Source: Halobacteriales archaeon QS_9_68_42 (GTDB taxonomy: Archaea; Halobacteriota; Halobacteria; Halobacteriales; Haloarculaceae). From it: a DNA stretch of 9,071 nt. A program made the translations under genes and the position numbers. Location: NCBI GenBank assembly GCA_003022905.1, contig PXSE01000116.1, positions 1-9,071 of the forward strand. The letters are read 5' to 3'. Below are positions 6,372-9,071 of this stretch, piece after piece. Within the stretch, counting starts at the first letter, position 1. The number at the start of each line of letters is the position of its first letter. The notes below the pieces were generated by a model. The model saw nothing but the letters and a program-made list of their open reading frames with translations. It did not search any database and was not told the DNA's origin.

Positions 6372-6962
6372 TTACAGCAGGCCCTCGCGCTCGGCGAGCA
6401 GCAGTCCCTCGATGGTGGCGTCGTTGGCGGCGTCGCTCCTGGCGACGTCCATCGCCTCCCCGACCGGGACGGTCCGGACGTCGAGGAACTCGTTGCCGTC
6501 GAGTTCACGCTCGCCGTCGGTGAAGCCGTCGGCCCACACCAGGCCCCGCTCGTGGCGGAGCACGCCCGTCGAACACCAGAAGTCCTCGAGCAAGGCGACG
6601 CTGTCGGCGACGATGCCGACCTCCTCTTCGAGTTCGCGGGCGCCGGCCTCGGCGTAGCTCTCGCCGTCCTCGACGACGCCGGCGGGGAGTTCGTAGCAGA
6701 GTTCCCGGATGGTCGGCCGGAACTGCTCGATCATCACGACCGCCCGATCGGCGTCGACCGGCGGCAACCCGAGCGACGACGGCTCTTCGACGGTCGCAAC
6801 CACGACGACGGCCGGCGGGAGTTCCGCCCAGTAGTAGCGCTTTCGGCGGCCGTCCGGCAGTTCCACGAGGTCGTAGCCGCCGGCGTACCAGCCGGTCTCG
6901 TACTCGGTGGCCGACTCGACGACCCGCCAGTCGTGGTCGGCGGGGCTGGGGTCGTCGGTCAC
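6372..6962 (-). CDS. Nudix hydrolase, ADP-ribose pyrophosphatase-like
   Basis: This 196-residue protein carries a complete Nudix box, G-x5-E-x7-REL-x-EE-x-GI, at residues 95-117 (Gly95, Glu101, Arg109, Glu110, Glu113, Glu114, Gly116). It is preceded by IEQFRP and YELPAG, typical of the ADP-ribose pyrophosphatase branch, so nucleoside diphosphate sugars such as ADP-ribose are likely substrates. The exact substrate is inferred. The N-terminal half (1-50) is a beta-rich dimerisation-type region. The GTG start at 6962 overlaps the stop of the membrane protein gene (GTGA), so it is probably the last gene of that operon. The 3' end at 6372 lies inside an imperfect direct repeat (6352-6377). Confidence 0.9.
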   Translation of the reverse strand: MTDDPSPADHDWRVVESATEYETGWYAGGYDLVELPDGRRKRYYWAELPPAVVVVATVEEPSSLGLPPVDADRAVVMIEQFRPTIRELCYELPAGVVEDGESYAEAGARELEEEVGIVADSVALLEDFWCSTGVLRHERGLVWADGFTDGERELDGNEFLDVRTVPVGEAMDVARSDAANDATIEGLLLAEREGLL

Positions 6963-7393
6963 GCTTCTCCCTCCGGGACACGGACGATTTCGAGCCGGTA
7001 GCGGGTGTCGTCCCCGGCGACGTAGGCGACGTCGCCGACCGGCGAGTCGCCGGTCCGCTCGACCGTCTCGGGCTTTCTGGTCTCGAACTCCTCGAACTCC
7101 GCGAACGGCGTGTGGGTGAACGCCCCCTTGAGGCCGACGACGCCGGTGTAGTACGGCTCCGAGCGGGCGGGGTCAGCGCCGGACTCGACGGCCGAAAGCG
7201 CCTCGAAGGTGTACGGAAAGCGCCGCTCGGAGAGGTCGCCGCCGTCGACGGCGGCCCCCGACCCGGCGGCGACCGTCGCCTCGACGTAGTAGGGGTCGCC
7301 GGTCTTGACGAGTCCCGGGAGTGCCCCGAGCGCGAGCAGCACGACCAGCAGGCCGGCGATGGCCAGGAGAGCGTTCCGGGTTATGGTTCGCAT
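6959..7393 (-). CDS. Single-pass membrane protein of unknown function
   Basis: This is a 144-residue protein that I do not recognise as a named family. A short basic start (MRTITRN) is followed by one hydrophobic segment at about residues 8-29, rich in Leu/Ala/Val. There is no lipobox Cys, so it is a membrane anchor or signal segment. About 115 acidic residues that look extracellular follow, with Tyr-rich stretches (EPYYTGVVGLKGAF, 79-92). The start at 7393 overlaps the last 13 bases of the DUF5809-like gene, and its stop overlaps the Nudix start. The frame is open much further upstream, but that part is a shadow of the neighbour. Confidence 0.8.
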   Translation of the reverse strand: MRTITRNALLAIAGLLVVLLALGALPGLVKTGDPYYVEATVAAGSGAAVDGGDLSERRFPYTFEALSAVESGADPARSEPYYTGVVGLKGAFTHTPFAEFEEFETRKPETVERTGDSPVGDVAYVAGDDTRYRLEIVRVPEGEA

Positions 7394-7803
7394 AGCTCCT
7401 CGCGGTAGATGCGGTTGAACGCCGCCCGCCGGACGGTCGAGACGGCGGCCTCGGGTTCGTTCTGGAACGTCGCCGCCACGGCCCGGCCGGCCGCGGGCGC
7501 GGCGTGCCACGCCACCCGGTCGACCGCGTCGTGGCCGATGACCCGGACCTCGTGGTCGGTTTCGGCGCGCCACGCCTCGAAGGCCTCGGCGTCGTCGACC
7601 CGGACCGCCAGCTGCTCGGCGAAGATGGCCTGCCTGGCGGTCTCGGTTACCTCGCTCGTCACCCGCTCGTCGTACTCTTCGCGGCCGAACTCCATGGCCT
7701 TGGCGACCTCGCGGACGACCGTCCGGGCGGTCGGACCCAGCTCCTCGTACCGCTCGTGGGCCGCCGACCACGACTCCGGCGCCAGCGTTCCCTCCGTTCG
7801 CAT
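7381..7803 (-). CDS. DUF5809-like haloarchaeal protein of unknown function
   Basis: This 140-residue, soluble and mainly helical protein begins MRTEGTLAPE. Two conserved-looking stretches are AHERYEELGPTARTVVREVAKAM (15-37) and VAWHAAPAAGRAVAATFQNE (97-116). From memory it matches the haloarchaeal DUF5809 family, which has no assigned function. It lies 25 bases after the DUF5810-like stop and overlaps the next gene by 13 bases, so all are probably in one transcript. No membrane segment or catalytic motif is visible. Confidence 0.8.
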   Translation of the reverse strand: MRTEGTLAPESWSAAHERYEELGPTARTVVREVAKAMEFGREEYDERVTSEVTETARQAIFAEQLAVRVDDAEAFEAWRAETDHEVRVIGHDAVDRVAWHAAPAAGRAVAATFQNEPEAAVSTVRRAAFNRIYREELCEP

Positions 7804-7828
7804 GCCCGTCCGTACGGCCGGAGGGGTG

Positions 7829-8308
7829 TTACCCGTTGTTATCCCGGTCGGTCTCGTCGTCGGCGTCGTCGCCCTCGAGCATCCGGCGGGTCATCTCGCG
7901 GGCCTCCTGCAGCGCCGCCTCGGCCTCCTCGTCCAGCGGCGGGCCGCCGCCACGGTGGCCGGCGGGGGCGTCTCCGTGACCGTGGCCATGCTCGTGGCTG
8001 TGGTCGTGTTCGTGTCCGTGCCCGCGGTCCTCCTCGAACAGCGCCCCCGACCGCTCCTTGGGGTCCTCGTCGCTCTCGGACAGCCCGCCGGCGGTGTCCT
8101 CGAACACCTGCGGGAACTCCGTCTCCTCGGCGGCCTCGCGGACCACCTCGGCCAGGTCCGACTCGCCCATCGACTCCCAGCCCGGAGCGTGTTCCTCGAG
8201 CCACTCCTCGTGTGCCTCGTCGCCCAGCATCGCGGTGAACGCGAGGTGGTTCGCGAGGTGGCCCGCGTCGGCCTGTGGGTCCGCACAGACCGGACAGGCG
8301 TATCCCAT
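7829..8308 (-). CDS. DUF5810-like zinc-finger protein with an alternating-His tract
   Basis: This is a 159-residue acidic protein. Its start, MGYACPVCADPQADAGHLANH, places Cys5, Cys8, His17 and His21 as a CxxC-x8-HxxxH zinc-binding finger. The following helix and the FPQVFEDTAGG region (65-75) fit the haloarchaeal DUF5810 family as I recall it. A tract at residues 97-111 has His at every second position (eight His in 15 residues), a likely metal-binding stretch, followed by a Gly/Pro-rich hinge and an acidic helical C-terminus. The upstream neighbour is the rimI-like gene, 65 bases away; the DUF5809-like gene follows 25 bases later. A nucleic-acid or metal-handling role is possible but not shown. 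Confidence 0.82.
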   Translation of the reverse strand: MGYACPVCADPQADAGHLANHLAFTAMLGDEAHEEWLEEHAPGWESMGESDLAEVVREAAEETEFPQVFEDTAGGLSESDEDPKERSGALFEEDRGHGHEHDHSHEHGHGHGDAPAGHRGGGPPLDEEAEAALQEAREMTRRMLEGDDADDETDRDNNG

Positions 8309-8331
8309 ACCCTCGCTCGACGGCCCAGCGG

Positions 8332-8337
8332 CAAAAC
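8332..8337 (-). promoter_or_regulatory. Weak TATA-like box of the DUF5810-like operon
   Basis: The minus strand reads GTTTTG, centred about 27 bases before ATG 8308. The spacing is right but the motif is weak, so readthrough from rimI is just as possible. Confidence 0.25.
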
Positions 8338-8373
8338 GCCTGCGCCATCCCGCGGCGGCCCCTCGGCGGTCCG

Positions 8374-8829
8374 TCAGCGCCCCCGGATCATCACGTGGGC
8401 GTCCTCGCCGTCGTCGTAGTAGCCTGGAACCATGTGGTGGGTCTCGAAGCCGAACTCGCGGTACAGCGCCCGCGCCCGGTCGTTGCCCGCCCGGACCTCG
8501 AGTTTCACCCGGCTGGCGCCGTCAACGAAGAGGGCCCCGAGCGCCTCCGAGAGCAACAGTTGGCCGATGCCCTCCCCGCGCCGGTCGGGGTCGACTGCCA
8601 GGTCCTTGACGTGGCCGATGTCGGCGCCGTGGTTCGGCATGGTGTCGGCGACGACGTAGCCGACTACCTCGTCGTCGTCGGCCACGAGAAACCCCGGCAC
8701 GTCGAGAAACCGCTCGAAGGCGGCGTAGGGCCACGGCTGTGAGAACGATTGCTTCTCGATGCGGAACACGTCGAGGAGGTCCGCCCGGGACGCCCGCCGG
8801 ACGGCCACCTCGGCCCGCGCCGTGGCCAT
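8374..8829 (-). CDS. rimI: RimI-type N-alpha-acetyltransferase (GNAT family)
   Basis: This 151-residue cytoplasmic protein transfers acetyl from acetyl-CoA to protein N-termini. In bacteria RimI acts on ribosomal protein S18; archaeal relatives have broader targets. Visible features are IEKQSFSQPWPYAAFERFL (24-42, the substrate-side loop of RimI), the acetyl-CoA loop RRGEGIG (83-89), and KLEVRAGNDRARALYREFGF (109-128) with Glu111 and Tyr123, positions used in catalysis in RimI. The start was placed at 8829. A longer start at 8862 adds 11 unlike residues and would leave the TATA-like box (8858-8866) inside the gene. The gene follows the SDR gene by 37 bases, on the same strand. Confidence 0.85.
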   Translation of the reverse strand: MATARAEVAVRRASRADLLDVFRIEKQSFSQPWPYAAFERFLDVPGFLVADDDEVVGYVVADTMPNHGADIGHVKDLAVDPDRRGEGIGQLLLSEALGALFVDGASRVKLEVRAGNDRARALYREFGFETHHMVPGYYDDGEDAHVMIRGR

Positions 8830-8857
8830 CGTCACGGTCGGACGTAGTGGAGAGACG

Positions 8858-8866
8858 AACATATGT
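8858..8866 (-). promoter_or_regulatory. TATA-like box of the rimI-like gene
   Basis: The minus strand reads ACATATGTT about 32 bases before ATG 8829, directly after the SDR stop codon. It is a weak match, at the far end of the usual spacing. Confidence 0.25.
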
Positions 8867-9071
8867 CTACCGGCGTGCCTCGATTGCGGGCCGGTAGCCC
8901 TCCCGGTAGGTCGGATAGCGGAACTCGTAGCCGAGCCCCCGTAGTCGGTCGTTCGAGCAGCGCTTACTCGTTAGGATGCGCCGGCGGGCGGCCTCCGAGA
9001 TGTCGTCCTCGAGGCGCTCGGCCTTCGTCCGCTTGGGCGGCCGCTCGACCCCACACTCGTCGGCCAGCCAG
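8867..9071 (-). CDS. C-terminal end of an NAD-dependent epimerase/dehydratase (SDR) protein, partial
   Basis: The last 67 codons of a gene that enters from beyond the window end. The tail carries KRTKAERLEDDI and then KRCSNDRLRGLGYEFRYPTYREGY, the C-terminal pattern of extended SDR sugar-nucleotide epimerases, in which SN-x-R-L and a Y-P-T-x-REGY end are common. The Rossmann fold and active site are not in view, so the reaction cannot be stated. It ends with TAG at 8867-8869, 37 bases before rimI. Confidence 0.7.
   Translation of the reverse strand, partial: WLADECGVERPPKRTKAERLEDDISEAARRRILTSKRCSNDRLRGLGYEFRYPTYREGYRPAIEARR

Noticed and set aside
6282..7001. Plus-strand open frame of 239 codons opposite the Nudix gene
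   Set aside because: It is a shadow of the Nudix gene, whose Nudix box is complete on the minus strand.
7394..7771. Upstream extension of the membrane-protein frame
   Set aside because: It is a low-complexity Arg/Gly shadow of the DUF5809-like gene in another frame; the true start is ATG 7393 before the hydrophobic segment.
1..9071. CRISPR arrays, rRNA genes, replication origin
   Set aside because: No regularly spaced repeats, no rRNA-like stretch and no set of origin-type repeats were seen on reading through the window.

Overview
The window looks like the chromosome of a halophilic archaeon (class Halobacteria). The DNA is GC-rich, the proteins are Asp/Glu-rich, and several genes have an AT-rich TATA-like box about 25-30 bases before the start codon with little or no leader. 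The families also fit this group: archaeal SUI1/aIF1, haloarchaeal TnpB, and the DUF5809/DUF5810-like pair. I cannot name the genus.

Layout. Bases 1-950 (minus strand) hold the 5' part of an IS200/IS605-type tnpB-only element with its own promoter and a subterminal hairpin end. It abuts a small DUF433 (antitoxin-like) gene at 956-1201. A 313-base divergent non-coding region (1202-1514) carries a structured repeat and a candidate promoter. The plus strand then carries a tightly overlapping three-gene operon, 1515-5463: a MoxR AAA+ ATPase, a DUF58-type membrane protein that seems to lack its central segment, and a TgpA-like membrane transglutaminase with a C-terminal DUF4129-like domain. An archaeal aIF1/SUI1 gene with its own promoter follows at once (5499-5792).

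A minus-strand rhodanese-like gene (5795-6142) converges on aIF1 and has no stop codon in the gap between them. After a 229-base intergenic region with two strong hairpins comes a minus-strand cluster. Read in its direction of transcription it runs: 3' end of an SDR/epimerase gene, rimI-type acetyltransferase, DUF5810-like zinc-finger protein with a His-rich tract, DUF5809-like protein, single-pass membrane protein, Nudix hydrolase. The last three genes overlap by a few bases and probably form one transcript.

How the genes work together. In the MoxR operon the ATPase is expected to act as a chaperone for the DUF58 protein and the surface transglutaminase, as in similar operons of bacteria and archaea. 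The downstream cluster joins N-terminal acetylation, two haloarchaea-type proteins of unknown function and a Nudix hydrolase; no shared pathway can be proved from sequence.

The most unusual signal is a 38-39 base element present twice, before moxR on the plus strand and before the rhodanese gene on the minus strand. It has an identical 7-base loop and two compensatory base-pair changes in its stem. Other points worth checking are the DUF433 gene apparently cut from its partner by the IS element, the shortened DUF58 protein, the rhodanese gene without a stop, and the alternating-His tract.
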